Shown piece after piece: positions 16,565-25,778 of a stretch of 64,000 nucleotides of DNA. Each line of letters begins with the position of its first letter. Within the stretch, counting starts at the first letter, position 1. This DNA comes from Alphaproteobacteria bacterium AO1-B (GTDB lineage Bacteria; Pseudomonadota; Alphaproteobacteria; Rhizobiales; Stappiaceae), in contig MLAX01000006.1 in assembly GCA_001890945.1 (NCBI GenBank), forward strand, positions 1-64,000. Direction: 5' to 3'. A model generated the notes under the pieces. The model saw only the letters and a list, made by a program, of their open reading frames with translations. It was not told where the DNA came from and ran no database searches. Made by a program: the position numbers and the translations under genes.

Positions 16565-17041
16565 TTAGCCGATAGCCACGGGTGCCTGACACACGTCCAC
16601 CCACTCAGCGCTCGTGATCTCGGCCATCCGGTCCGGCGCAATGCGGACAGCTGCATTGGTCGCGCCTGCGGCCGGAATGACAACGTCAAACGCTTTCAGC
16701 GAGACATCGCAGTAAACCTTCAGCGGTGAGGGCAGGCCGAACGGGCAGACGCCGCCGACTGGATGGCTGGTGATCTCGACCACTTCCTCGGCGCCGAGCA
16801 TCTTCGCCTTGCCGCCGAAGGCCGCCTTGGCCTTTTTGTTGTCAAGCCGCGCATCGCCGCGGGCAACCAGCAAGAACACCTCATCCTTGACCCTGAACGA
16901 GAGCGTTTTTGCGATCTGACCCGGCTCGACGCCATGCGCAGCTGCCGCCAGATCAACTGTCGCGCTGCTGTCCTCCGTAACCAAAACCTCAAGATCCGGG
17001 GCGGCCTCAGCCAAATCGGCACGGACAGATTCAAGCGACAT
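16565..17041 (-). CDS. YbaK/EbsC-type aminoacyl-tRNA deacylase
   Basis: A 158-residue protein of the YbaK/ProX editing family, which hydrolyses mischarged aminoacyl-tRNA such as Cys- or Ala-tRNA(Pro). Seen: 'PGQIAKTLSFRVKDEVFLLV', the conserved Lys in DNKKAKAAFGGK, 'GGVCPFGLPSPLKVYCD' and a final 'GATNAAVRIAP'. Length is that of the stand-alone editing domain. Convergent to cysNC across a repeat-rich gap. Confidence 0.88.
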   Translation of the reverse strand: MSLESVRADLAEAAPDLEVLVTEDSSATVDLAAAAHGVEPGQIAKTLSFRVKDEVFLLVARGDARLDNKKAKAAFGGKAKMLGAEEVVEITSHPVGGVCPFGLPSPLKVYCDVSLKAFDVVIPAAGATNAAVRIAPDRMAEITSAEWVDVCQAPVAIG

Positions 17042-17279
17042 GCGAAGCCTTTCTCAAGAAGATGCGAAAATACAAACGAAGATCAAAACTTTCCAATGTT
17101 GACATCAGTCCTACATTGTCTGTGTGTAAAGCTTCCAATCTTGTGGAGATTGTAAACAATACGTTCACTATGTTTCCATAATTTGGACAGGGTCCTGTGG
17201 GAAGAAGGTTATCGTGACTGGTGGTTGTTATCCCGTGGCTATTAAGTGCCGGATGACTCTGAACAAATAGGATAAGCAA

Positions 17280-17468
17280 ATGGCAAAAGCCATGCCTGCT
17301 GCAACTGAAGAGCGTAGCCGCCGACAAGGTCCAGGCGCCGCACGTGGGCCCAATCCAGCCAGCGCGCCGGATGGCGTAGGCTTTCTTATTGTCAAGAACG
17401 GTCTCTTTTGGGGCTCGATCGCCCTCTCTGGTGCCGTTCTTTACGGTGCAGCCGCGATTTTTTTCTAA
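17280..17468 (+). CDS. Small single-pass membrane protein
   Basis: A 62-residue protein: a basic, Ala/Pro-rich N-terminus (ATEERSRRQGPGAARGPNPA) followed by one C-terminal membrane helix (GSIALSGAVLYGAAAIFF), so the N-terminus is probably cytoplasmic. AGGATAAG sits five bases before the ATG. No homology is recognised; the coding call rests on the ribosome-binding site, the hydrophobic pattern and normal codon use. It is convergent with the following oxidoreductase gene. Confidence 0.55.
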   Translation: MAKAMPAATEERSRRQGPGAARGPNPASAPDGVGFLIVKNGLFWGSIALSGAVLYGAAAIFF

Positions 17469-17565
17469 CCGCAGCGCTGGACGACGGCATCGCTAAATAA
17501 TTTTGGACAGACAACGGTCTGCTGTGCGGCGTGTCGCCAGTGTAATCCCGATTTTCCGAGCTTTT

Positions 17566-18732
17566 TTATCGGCGGACAGTCAGGTCCGCATCCAGCCGGT
17601 TCAACCCAAAATGATGATCCGGGCAGAACGTCTCCGGCAGGGAGATGCGCAGCGAGCCCCCGGAAATCTCTGCAATCAGGGCTTCGGCGATCAAGTGCGC
17701 TATTCCATAGGAAATCTTGAAGCCACCTGTGGCCGCAAAGGTCCGCGCCCGGCCGGGCAGGGCGCCGACCAACGGGTCGCGCTTGTTGCATCGTGGCCGG
17801 ATGCCGGCCCATTCGGTCAGCACCTCACGCCCGTTTAAAGACGGACAGAAGGCGGTGGCTCGCCGGATCAGATCTGCCGAGCGGTCCGGGTCGACCTCGG
17901 TATCCTGCGCAGTCCGGTCTGACGTGCTGCCAATTGCGACGGTGCCATCGTCATGCGGAACCACATAGAGCCCGTCACAATAGATCGCCGGCCGGTTTTC
18001 GAGGCCGCGGCCGTCCATCAAGAGGGCCTGTCCCTTTTCCCCCCGGCCGATTGCCTCACCTGTGAGGGTTTCGATGAGATCAAAAGCACCATGCCCTCCC
18101 GCAATGATGAAATTCCTAGCATTGATCGTCTGCCCATCGCTCAATTGGACCGTATCCTTTGCCTCATCGAACCCGGAGACCCCTGTTTCTTGCAATAAGA
18201 GGCCCTGTTTTGCCACGAGACTTGCCAATGCTTGTAAGTAAAGCCGTGGAGCAACCCGGGCTGCCAGCGTTTCAAAGACAATGCCGTAAGGGGCGGCGTC
18301 CGCGCTCAGCCAATCCGAACGGCTGCCCTGCGGTTCAACAACATAGGAAAAACCGGTTTCCTCCGGATGCCAGCGCTGCTTGCTCTCCTCGGCGCGCTCC
18401 AGATGGTGGTCCAGTTTGTCCTGTGTTGTCAGCGGCAGGATCCGGCCCAGGCGCTTGTAGCCGCAGGTGACGCCAGAGAGCTGTTCCAGTTCTGCGATAT
18501 GGCCGGAAAGGCTTGAGAGCGCCTGAAACTGGAACTCTTTCTTCGGGTTCCAGCGGGCTGGCATGTGCGGCATCAATGCGCCAAGCAATCCGCCGCTGGC
18601 CCCCGCGCCAACATGGCGGGCTTCCACGACAGCAACCTTCAAGCCAGCCCTGAGCCCTGCATAGGCTATCGACAGGCCGAAAATACCGGCACCGGCAATT
18701 GCCAGGTCATATCGCTCAGAAGTGCTTGCCAC
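17566..18732 (-). CDS. FAD-dependent oxidoreductase, likely MnmC oxidase part
   Basis: A 388-residue DAO-fold flavoprotein with an N-terminal dinucleotide motif (IAGAGIFGLSIAYAGLRAGL) and a C-terminal 'FAATGGFKISYGIAHLIAEA' segment. The partner 75 bp away, on the opposite strand, is MnmD. In E. coli MnmC these two activities are fused: the FAD part removes carboxymethyl from cmnm5s2U34 and the methylase part then makes mnm5s2U34 in tRNA. That context supports an MnmC(o) role; a generic D-amino-acid dehydrogenase is the alternative. Confidence 0.72.
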   Translation of the reverse strand: MASTSERYDLAIAGAGIFGLSIAYAGLRAGLKVAVVEARHVGAGASGGLLGALMPHMPARWNPKKEFQFQALSSLSGHIAELEQLSGVTCGYKRLGRILPLTTQDKLDHHLERAEESKQRWHPEETGFSYVVEPQGSRSDWLSADAAPYGIVFETLAARVAPRLYLQALASLVAKQGLLLQETGVSGFDEAKDTVQLSDGQTINARNFIIAGGHGAFDLIETLTGEAIGRGEKGQALLMDGRGLENRPAIYCDGLYVVPHDDGTVAIGSTSDRTAQDTEVDPDRSADLIRRATAFCPSLNGREVLTEWAGIRPRCNKRDPLVGALPGRARTFAATGGFKISYGIAHLIAEALIAEISGGSLRISLPETFCPDHHFGLNRLDADLTVRR

Positions 18733-18806
18733 GTTGGTCCCCGCGCTTGATCGGCTCTCTGGGCTCCCGTATGAGGAGCTGAGAATTAGAGGCTTGGTTT
18801 AGTGGC

Positions 18807-19571
18807 GTGACGGACGAAGAGCAAAGAAAAATCGCTGCGGCGTTTGGCCCGCCGGATCTAGAGTGGCTGGACGGGGATGTGCCGCGCGCCGAGGGGTTTG
18901 GGGATACCTATTTCTCAAAAGCCGGCGGGCTTGACGAGACCCGGCATGTTTTCTTGTCCGGCAACGGCCTGCCTGAACGTTTTGAGGGGCGCGAGAGCTT
19001 CACCATTGCCGAGTTCGGTTTTGGCACCGGTCTCAACTTCCTTGCGGCGGTTCAAGCGCTGGAAAGGGTTGCAAATCCGCCGGAACTGACGTTCATCTCG
19101 TTTGAACTTCATCCCATGACCAGCGAACAACTCCGCAGGGCGCTGGCCGCATTTCCCGAGTTGACCGATTGGGCAGAAAAACTGACAGCGATTTGGTCTC
19201 CGCAGCCGGGCTGGAACATCCTGCAGCTGGGGCGAGCGAGGTTGGTGCTTGGCGTGGGGGATGCCCGCGTGTTGATCGCGGAGCTTCAAAACGTGCCCCA
19301 AGCGGTCAAACAAGCTGGCTTCGATGCCTTGCAAATCGATGCCTGGTTTTTGGATGGGTTCAGTCCGGCTAAAAACCCGGAGCTCTGGGACAAAACGCTT
19401 CTTGAGGCTGCGGCAAACCTCACCGCCCAAGATGGGACGCTCGCGACCTACACGTCTGCGGGATGGGTGCGCCGGAACCTGCAAGCAGCGGGTTTCGAGA
19501 TTGAAAAGGTCAAAGGTTACGCCGGTAAGCGCGAAATGGTGATCGGCAGAAAGGCGGCGTTGCGCACCTGA
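18807..19571 (+). CDS. mnmD: tRNA U34 methyltransferase MnmD
   Basis: A 254-residue DUF752-type methylase with GTG start. Landmarks: 'FGDTYFSKAGGLDETRHVFL', the AdoMet-binding FGFGTGLNFLAAVQA, and the catalytic-region 'DAWFLDGFSPAKNPELWDK'. It matches the N-terminal half of MnmC and would methylate nm5U34 of tRNA. It stands as a separate gene, divergent from a DAO-type oxidoreductase, so the two halves of MnmC appear split here. It is convergent with the sensor gene at 19578 with a six-base gap. Confidence 0.88.
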   Translation: MTDEEQRKIAAAFGPPDLEWLDGDVPRAEGFGDTYFSKAGGLDETRHVFLSGNGLPERFEGRESFTIAEFGFGTGLNFLAAVQALERVANPPELTFISFELHPMTSEQLRRALAAFPELTDWAEKLTAIWSPQPGWNILQLGRARLVLGVGDARVLIAELQNVPQAVKQAGFDALQIDAWFLDGFSPAKNPELWDKTLLEAAANLTAQDGTLATYTSAGWVRRNLQAAGFEIEKVKGYAGKREMVIGRKAALRT

Positions 19572-19577
19572 ATCCGA

Positions 19578-22500
19578 TTAACTGCCGGTGAGCGCCCGCG
19601 GCATGGCTGACTGGGTCAATCGGTGCTCGATCCAATTGCTGTGCCAATCCAAAACGTCGTCTGCGGGCATTGGACGGGCAAAAGCATACCCTTGTGCATA
19701 CCGGCAGCCATAGCTGTGCAACAATTCTGCATGTGCAGGCGTTTCTACGCCCTCTGCCAAAACGTCGATGTTGTACACCCGGCCCAGGGAAATAATGAGT
19801 TTGAGCAATTCCTGGTCCTGGGCATTGTTCAGGCTGTCATGCACAAAGCCCTGGTCGATCTTCAAGGTATCAATTGGCAACTGTTTCAGATAGGCGAGTG
19901 AAGAGTAGCCGGTCCCAAAATCGTCCAGCGCAAAGCGGACTGACGAGAGGCGGCAATTCCGGATGATCTTCGAAACACGCTCAATGTCACTGAGGGCATC
20001 TGTTTCCAGAAGTTCGATTTCGAGCTGACACGGTTCGGCAGCCGGATGCTTCTGTAGATGTTTGTTCAGTGTTTCTTCGAAATCGCTCGAGGTGAGCTGG
20101 AGCGCGCTCACATTGACACTGACGGTCGTGTCGAGACCAACTTCATTCCACCGCTCAATCTGTTCAAGGGCATTGTCCAACACCCAGTTGCCGAGTTCGA
20201 TGGAGACATCAGGGTGCCGTTCGATTGGCGGCAGGAACGCGCCTGGCATCAAAAGACCCTTTTCGGGATGTTGCCAGCGTATCAGTGCTTCGTAGCCAAT
20301 GACTTCTTTCGTGGCGAGCCGGATTTTTGGTTGATAGTGCAGGCGGAAAGCATCTGTTTTTAGGGCCTTTTTGGCATCCGCTACCTGAGCATAATACTCG
20401 GTGAGCCTGCGGTCCTGTTCCGGGTCGAAGAACTTATACTGGTTCCTGCCGGAGATCTTCGCCTCATACATTGCCTGATCGGCTTGCCGCTCCAGTTGGT
20501 CGCCATCAATCTCTTCCGTTTGCGGGTAGAAGGTGACGCCAATGCTGGCGGAAACGGATGCTGTTGCCGCGCCGAGCTTGAACTCCTTGGACGCAGCATC
20601 AAGGATCCGGTTCAGCGTGCTGACGCAGCTCTTCTCATCCGGCAGATCGGTGATGATGGCAACAAATTCATCGCCCCCGATGCGTGCCAGCGTATCCTCC
20701 GTCCGCAGCACTTTGGTGAGACGGTGGGCGACCGAGACCAGCAACTCGTCGCCGGCAGCGTGGCCATAAGTGTCGTTGACGGCCTTGAAGCCGTCGAGAT
20801 CAATGAAGGCGATGGCAAGGGTATGGCCATGCCGGCGCGCGCGCGCCATGGCCTGCTGCATATTGTCTGCCAAAAGGACGCGGTTCGGCAGGCCGGTCAA
20901 GCGATCATAGCGCGCCAGGTGTTCCAACTGGCGTTCGTGGGCCTTCATTTTCGTGATGTCGACGAACAGGCCGATGTAATTGGTGGTGTTGCCGCTCTCA
21001 TCTTCGATTGCGCTGATGGTCAGGCGTTCTGCAAAGACGTCGCCGTCTTTCCGTTTGTTCCAGATCTCGCCCTGCCAAACGCCGTCTTTCCGGAGCTTGG
21101 ACCACATCGTCTGATAGAAGTCCGCGTCGTGCTTGCCAGAACTGAGAATGCTCGGGTTGTTGCCCAGGATTTCGTCCCGTTCATAGCCGGTAATGTCAGT
21201 AAAGGCCTCGTTGACGTCGACAATCGCGCCATTAATGTCGGTGATGATGATGCCTTCATCTGAGTGCGTGAAGACGTTCGCCGCCAGCTTCAGGGCATTC
21301 TCGGCCTTCTTTTGCTCGGTGATGTTCTGCGCAACGGCATAGATCAGCTGCCGGTCGAGATCGGCCCTGGCGGACCACCGCAGATGCTTTGGCTCACCAC
21401 ATGTACACAGGTAGCGATTTTCAAATCCGTCGATGTTCTCGCCCGCTTTCAAGGCTGAAAAAGTCTCTTTGGTGATTTCGCGATCATCGGGATGCACGAA
21501 ACCGATAAACGGCTGTTTGTGGAGATCTTCGCACTTAACACCGAGCAACAGTTCCCAGACAGCGTTGCTACGCAGTATTTTGCCTTTGAAATCCACAATC
21601 AGATTGAGGGACTGTGACTGGTTGAAGAACGTCTCTAGGTCCCGTTGGCTGCGTTTGCGCTCTTCGACCTCTTCTGACAGCTCGCGCGTCCGGTTGCGGA
21701 CCCTGGTTTCAAGAGTTTCGTTCAGATTGATGAGCTGGAGTTTTGAAAGGCGAAGCCGGTTGTTGAAACTGCTCAAGGTGAAATAGCGCCACACAAGGAA
21801 AGCAACGGTCAATATGACCAGAATGGCCAGCATTCCGCCGAATACCCGCTTCGTTGTCCAAAAGGGATCAGGCGCGCCGTACCATCTTTTGTAGATTTTT
21901 TTGTAGTCAGGCGAATTCACAAAGGATGCGACTGCAGCACTGAACAAGACATGCAGATCAGAGCGGTCGTTTCGAAAGCGCAGCCCGCGTGGAATCTCTT
22001 TCAACGCCGTCCCGGTGATGCGGATTTGGTCTTCGACGCCGATGTTCCGCGCAAGGGCTTGAAACACTGTGTCAGGGTAGACAACGGCATCCACAGCGCC
22101 GGAGAGAAGGCCCAGGAGAGCTTTTTCACCGGTCGGGTAGATCTCAAGCTCTACGTCTCTGCGGTCGCGCAGAAGAAACAATCCAACATTCCGCTCCACC
22201 ACGCCAACCTTCTTCTGGTGCAATGCACTGATCAGGGTTGGAACAACATCCCCCTCCCGGATAAAAGCCACGATCCGGAAGGTTTCGACGGGAGGGGTGA
22301 ACAGGTTGTTGGACTTGCGCTCGGACACAATGCCACTGTTCGGGATGAGATCAGCTTCGCCCGCTTCGAGCAGTCGGATGGCTTCTACGAAGTTTGGAGC
22401 AACCTTGTATCGAACTGTCAGATTTAGCTCTTTGGCGAGATGGTTCAAAACATCGATTGCAAATCCGGTCGGATTGCCATCCTCGTCCAGGCTGTATTGC

Positions 22501-22646
22501 GGCGGCCAATTGGCCGGGACAGCTGCAATAATTTCGGTGCTGGTTGTCTGCGCGCCGAGATGGCCTTTGCCCGGAGGCGCAGCTTCCGTAACGGTTGAAA
22601 ACACCAGAGCGCCGGCAAAAGCCAAAAGAAGGAACAGCACTCTCAT
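19578..22646 (-). CDS. SBP-PAS-PAS-GGDEF-EAL c-di-GMP sensor
   Basis: A 1022-residue protein. Signal sequence; residues 35-260 a periplasmic family-3 solute-binding domain ('GFAIDVLNHLAKELNLTVRY', 'LLEAGEADLIPNSGI'); a membrane helix near 275 (GGMLAILVILTVAFLVWRY); a coiled coil; two PAS domains (~330-570); GGDEF with intact RIGGDEF; EAL with GYEALIRW, LDDFGTGYSSL, TLKIDQGF and LAEGVE. It probably binds an amino acid or similar ligand in the periplasm and tunes c-di-GMP. Both catalytic motifs look intact, so net activity cannot be predicted. Start chosen at the Met before the signal peptide; 22772 would add 42 residues. Confidence 0.9.
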   Translation of the reverse strand: MRVLFLLLAFAGALVFSTVTEAAPPGKGHLGAQTTSTEIIAAVPANWPPQYSLDEDGNPTGFAIDVLNHLAKELNLTVRYKVAPNFVEAIRLLEAGEADLIPNSGIVSERKSNNLFTPPVETFRIVAFIREGDVVPTLISALHQKKVGVVERNVGLFLLRDRRDVELEIYPTGEKALLGLLSGAVDAVVYPDTVFQALARNIGVEDQIRITGTALKEIPRGLRFRNDRSDLHVLFSAAVASFVNSPDYKKIYKRWYGAPDPFWTTKRVFGGMLAILVILTVAFLVWRYFTLSSFNNRLRLSKLQLINLNETLETRVRNRTRELSEEVEERKRSQRDLETFFNQSQSLNLIVDFKGKILRSNAVWELLLGVKCEDLHKQPFIGFVHPDDREITKETFSALKAGENIDGFENRYLCTCGEPKHLRWSARADLDRQLIYAVAQNITEQKKAENALKLAANVFTHSDEGIIITDINGAIVDVNEAFTDITGYERDEILGNNPSILSSGKHDADFYQTMWSKLRKDGVWQGEIWNKRKDGDVFAERLTISAIEDESGNTTNYIGLFVDITKMKAHERQLEHLARYDRLTGLPNRVLLADNMQQAMARARRHGHTLAIAFIDLDGFKAVNDTYGHAAGDELLVSVAHRLTKVLRTEDTLARIGGDEFVAIITDLPDEKSCVSTLNRILDAASKEFKLGAATASVSASIGVTFYPQTEEIDGDQLERQADQAMYEAKISGRNQYKFFDPEQDRRLTEYYAQVADAKKALKTDAFRLHYQPKIRLATKEVIGYEALIRWQHPEKGLLMPGAFLPPIERHPDVSIELGNWVLDNALEQIERWNEVGLDTTVSVNVSALQLTSSDFEETLNKHLQKHPAAEPCQLEIELLETDALSDIERVSKIIRNCRLSSVRFALDDFGTGYSSLAYLKQLPIDTLKIDQGFVHDSLNNAQDQELLKLIISLGRVYNIDVLAEGVETPAHAELLHSYGCRYAQGYAFARPMPADDVLDWHSNWIEHRLTQSAMPRALTGS

Positions 22647-23016
22647 ATGTTCGATTGCCCCACCGTTGCACCCGTCGCCCGAAGGCCGCCGCCAGAAAGA
22701 TTTGGCGGGCGTTCTGTCACATGGGTCAACATGTTTGAAGCAAACAAGTGATCCATGTTCCGACTTCTGCAAAGGCTATATTTGAACAAGTGAATATTCG
22801 GATAAAATACTCACATATATGTAGAAATACGATCGAAACACTTTGCTGAATTGCTTTGATTGATCCGTATTTTTGTCAGTATTTGGGATTGTCCGCTGCC
22901 GGTGCGACCGGTAGGCTTGCTCGCGGATTGTTCGTTGCCGTTCTGAACACTCCCGAGATTGGCAGGTGTCACTGCCAATGATAGGTCTGAACGGCACGGC
23001 GGCCAGGGAGGTTTTT
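22647..23016. promoter_or_regulatory. Divergent promoter region with perfect palindrome
   Basis: A 370-bp gap between the sensor gene and the EthD gene. A perfect inverted repeat with 8-bp arms, ATTGGCAG (22958-22965) / CTGCCAAT (22972-22979) and a 6-nt spacer, lies 38 bp ahead of the EthD start and is a strong operator candidate. The middle of the gap is AT-rich (22790-22880). No gene is seen. Confidence 0.5.
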
Positions 23017-23325
23017 ATGGCATTTTCACTGCAGGTTCTTTATCCGGTCCGCCCGGATACGACCTTTGATTTCGGGTATTACGCGGAAAAGCATATGGCG
23101 CTTGTGGCCGAGCATATGGGGCCGCATGCCAGCCAGATTCAGGCGACAAAAGGCATGGCAGGCGGACCGGATGCGCCGCCGGAGTTCTATGCGATCGCGA
23201 CCATGGTGTTTGAGACCAAAGGCCAACTGGAGGCCGCCCTCGCAGCGGCAGGGCCGGTGACGGCGGACATCCCGAACTACACGAACACCCGGCCGCAATT
23301 GCTGATCGGTGAAGTGATCGGCTGA
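23017..23325 (+). CDS. EthD-family protein
   Basis: A 102-residue ferredoxin-like dimeric alpha-beta barrel protein of the EthD family: 'FDFGYYAEKHMALVAEHMGP' carries the typical Tyr-x-x-x-His near residue 24, followed by 'PEFYAIATMVFETKGQLEAA' and 'IPNYTNTRPQLLIGEV'. Family members help in ether or polyketide degradation or have unknown roles. The ATG follows a full AGGGAGG site. A palindromic operator is placed 38 bp upstream. Convergent with the dehydrogenase gene, seven bases apart. Confidence 0.82.
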   Translation: MAFSLQVLYPVRPDTTFDFGYYAEKHMALVAEHMGPHASQIQATKGMAGGPDAPPEFYAIATMVFETKGQLEAALAAAGPVTADIPNYTNTRPQLLIGEVIG

Positions 23326-23332
23326 TTACCGA

Positions 23333-24289
23333 CTACTTGCCCATTTCCGGAACCGGTGTGATCGCAGCGCCGGTTTCGAACCAGCTCCTGATGTTGTCGG
23401 CCACCAGCGTCGCCATTGCATTGCGGGTGGCCTGACTGGCCGAGCCCACATGCGGCAACACGGTGACTTTAGGCAGCGCCAGCAAGGCTTCCGGGACGTT
23501 CGGCTCGTCTTCAAAGACATCAAGCCCGGCACCGTAAATCGTGCCGTCTTCCAACGCCTTAATCAGGGCCGCCTCGTCAATCACAGATCCGCGGCCGACA
23601 TTGATCACGACTCCGTCCGGACCGAGGGCGTTCAGCACTTCGGCATTGACCGCGTGATGGGTCGAAGGGCCGCCCGGCGCGACCACCATCAGCGTGTCGC
23701 AGGCCTCTGCAAGGCCCGTCAAAGTGGCGTGGTACGGATAAGTGACGCCGTCCTGTTTTGTGCGGCCGTGATAATGAACATCAAGTCCGAAGGCTTCAGC
23801 CCGTTTGGCGATCGCCTTGCCGATCCGGCCGAGCCCGAAGATGCCGAGCGTGCGGCCGCGCAGGGTCGCTGCGGTGGTCGGATACGGTTTTTTCGCCGCC
23901 CAATGTCCATCGCGCACCCACTGTTCGGCCTGACCGAGTTCGCGGATTGCCATGATCATCAGGCCAATGGCGGTATCCGCGACCTCGTCATTCAAGACAT
24001 CCGGCGTGTGCGTGACCATGACCTTGGCCGCAAGGCACGCGGGCACATCGATGTGATCATAGCCAACGCCAAAGCCCGCAACGATTTCCAGGTTCGGCAG
24101 CTGATCCAAAAGCTGCTGATTGAACGGCCCGAAACCGAGCGCAACCCCGCGCACTTTCGAACCGACCTCGGCTAGAACCTTCTCCCGGTCCTCCGCTTCA
24201 TGGAGCTTGTGCACGGTAAAGCGCTTTTGAAGCTCTTCTTCTGCGATCGGCAGCAGGCGGTAAGGCATCAGGATGTCGGGCTTGGTCAT
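23333..24289 (-). CDS. D-2-hydroxyacid dehydrogenase (glyoxylate/hydroxypyruvate reductase type)
   Basis: A 318-residue NAD(P)-dependent dehydrogenase of the D-isomer family. NAD-binding IFGLGRIGKAIAKRA near residue 150; catalytic Arg in VINVGRGSVID, Glu in DVFEDEPNVP and His in VLPHVGSAS are all present. 'FGVGYDHIDV' and the overall length match glyoxylate/hydroxypyruvate reductases, but the 2-keto acid substrate cannot be fixed from sequence. Confidence 0.88.
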   Translation of the reverse strand: MTKPDILMPYRLLPIAEEELQKRFTVHKLHEAEDREKVLAEVGSKVRGVALGFGPFNQQLLDQLPNLEIVAGFGVGYDHIDVPACLAAKVMVTHTPDVLNDEVADTAIGLMIMAIRELGQAEQWVRDGHWAAKKPYPTTAATLRGRTLGIFGLGRIGKAIAKRAEAFGLDVHYHGRTKQDGVTYPYHATLTGLAEACDTLMVVAPGGPSTHHAVNAEVLNALGPDGVVINVGRGSVIDEAALIKALEDGTIYGAGLDVFEDEPNVPEALLALPKVTVLPHVGSASQATRNAMATLVADNIRSWFETGAAITPVPEMGK

Positions 24290-24514
24290 GATGGGATCCG
24301 GACTAGGGCAGGGGCATTGAGCGGTCTTTGTTAGAAGAATTCTTCTTCGCCGTCGAGGTCGGTTTAGGCCGGACGCCGCCCCTTAGCCTTCGTTTTTTGA
24401 CCGGAAAACTTCGGCATTTGGACACAGCTTTGGGCAAATTGCCGCCAAACCATTTTCTGCATTCACCCGGCCGGGTTTAGGCGCTATCTACAGCGCAACA
24501 AGGAGAGGCCGCAT

Positions 24515-25720
24515 ATGTCAAAGACGGGCATCATGATTTGCGGGCACGGCAGCCGCGCCAAAATTGCCGAAGAAGAATTCGCACTCCTCGCCAAGGGCTT
24601 GCGGGACCGCTATCCGGAAATGCCGGTGGAGTACGGCTTTCTGGAATACTCCGCGCCGAACATTCATATGGGCCTTGATTCCCTGCGCGATCAGGGCGTG
24701 ACGCATATCCTGGCCGTGCCGGGCATGCTGTTTGCCGCGACCCACGCCAAGAACGACATCCCGTCGGTGCTCACCACCTATCAGGAAAAGAACCCGGGCC
24801 TTACAGTCAGCTATGGCCGGGAGCTCGGTCTGCACCCGCAGATGATCGCGGCCTTCGAGGCACGGATCCTGGAAGCGCTGGGCCTGACCCATGTCCATGA
24901 TGGCGACCTTTACGACACCATGCTGGTAGTTGTCGGCCGCGGCACCTCCGACACGCTGGCCAATGCGGAAGCGGCCCGTCTGACCCGGATCGTCACTGAA
25001 AACCTCGGCTTCGGCTGGTCGGAAACCGTCTATTCCGGCGTCACCTTCCCGTCGGTCGGCCGCGGGCTCGAGATGGCCCTGAAGCTCGGCTACAAGAAGA
25101 TTGTTGTCGCCCCGTATTTCCTGTTCTCAGGCCGCCTGATCGACCGGATCTACAACTATGTCGACAAGGTTGCGGAAACCGAGCCGGACGTCACCTTCTA
25201 CAAGGCGCATTACCTGGCCGATCAGGCCCATGTGATCGACACCTTCGTGGAGCGGATCACGGAAGCCGCCGAAGGCTCCCTCGTTGAAACCACCGACCTG
25301 ATGGCGTCCTTCAAGGAGCGTCTCGCCCGCGGTGAGGTCGAGGTGCATCACCACCACGCCGAATACCGTGATCCTATGGACGATGAGGCCGGCGGTAATG
25401 ATCACAGCCACGATCATGCGCATGACCACAGCCATGATCACGGGCATCACCACCACGATCACAGTCACGGTAACGGCCATGGCCATCATCATCATCATCA
25501 TGGGCATGGACATGATCACGGCCATGGCCACAGCCACGGCGTCTACAAGCACATTGCCCACCCGAACGGCCCCCGCACCATGATCGATCAGGGCGTCTGC
25601 TGCTGCTTCATGGGCCAGTTCCCGCAAGAGGTGATCGACGAGGAGCGCGAGTTGCGCAAGGGACTTGGCATCGCGCCGACCGTCCCCGAAAAACTCCCCG
25701 CCTGCGCCCCGAAGCGCTGA
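24515..25720 (+). CDS. cbiX: CbiX-type sirohydrochlorin cobalt chelatase with His-rich tail
   Basis: A 401-residue protein. Two CbiX/SirB chelatase lobes (residues 5-125 and 130-265; 'MICGHGSRAKIAEEEF' and 'LVVVGRGTSDTLANAEAARL', with 'VVAPYFLFSGRLIDRI') insert Co2+ into sirohydrochlorin for cobalamin synthesis. Residues about 280-345 are a metal-binding His/Asp/Gly repeat region, and a C-terminal segment has a Cys triplet (DQGVCCCFMGQFP) that could hold an Fe-S cluster, as in long CbiX forms. No other cob genes are adjacent. Ribosome-binding site AAGGAGAG. Confidence 0.88.
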   Translation: MSKTGIMICGHGSRAKIAEEEFALLAKGLRDRYPEMPVEYGFLEYSAPNIHMGLDSLRDQGVTHILAVPGMLFAATHAKNDIPSVLTTYQEKNPGLTVSYGRELGLHPQMIAAFEARILEALGLTHVHDGDLYDTMLVVVGRGTSDTLANAEAARLTRIVTENLGFGWSETVYSGVTFPSVGRGLEMALKLGYKKIVVAPYFLFSGRLIDRIYNYVDKVAETEPDVTFYKAHYLADQAHVIDTFVERITEAAEGSLVETTDLMASFKERLARGEVEVHHHHAEYRDPMDDEAGGNDHSHDHAHDHSHDHGHHHHDHSHGNGHGHHHHHHGHGHDHGHGHSHGVYKHIAHPNGPRTMIDQGVCCCFMGQFPQEVIDEERELRKGLGIAPTVPEKLPACAPKR

Positions 25721-25743
25721 TCTGAGAACAATGAAAAGACCAC

Positions 25744-25778
25744 GGATCCAGAACCACATTTATCGTGGTTCTGGATCC
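25744..25778. terminator. Strong symmetrical hairpin after cbiX
   Basis: A perfect 14-bp stem, GGATCCAGAACCAC (25744-25757) and GTGGTTCTGGATCC (25765-25778), with the 7-nt loop ATTTATC. It starts 24 bp after the cbiX stop. No T-run follows on either strand, so it may be a mobile palindromic element or RNA-stabilising hairpin rather than a classical terminator. Confidence 0.55.

Noticed and set aside
24290..24514. Cobalamin riboswitch ahead of cbiX
   Set aside because: I could not find a B12-box-like element or convincing conserved stems in the 225-bp gap.
25360..25550. Possible CRISPR or minisatellite because of short CAC/CAT/GAT repeats
   Set aside because: These are codons of the His/Asp/Gly-rich tail of CbiX, with no spacer structure.
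25127..25759. 210-codon minus-strand frame with Met/Val/Ile-rich repeats opposite cbiX
   Set aside because: The apparent hydrophobic repeat is only the reverse reading of the His-rich tail.
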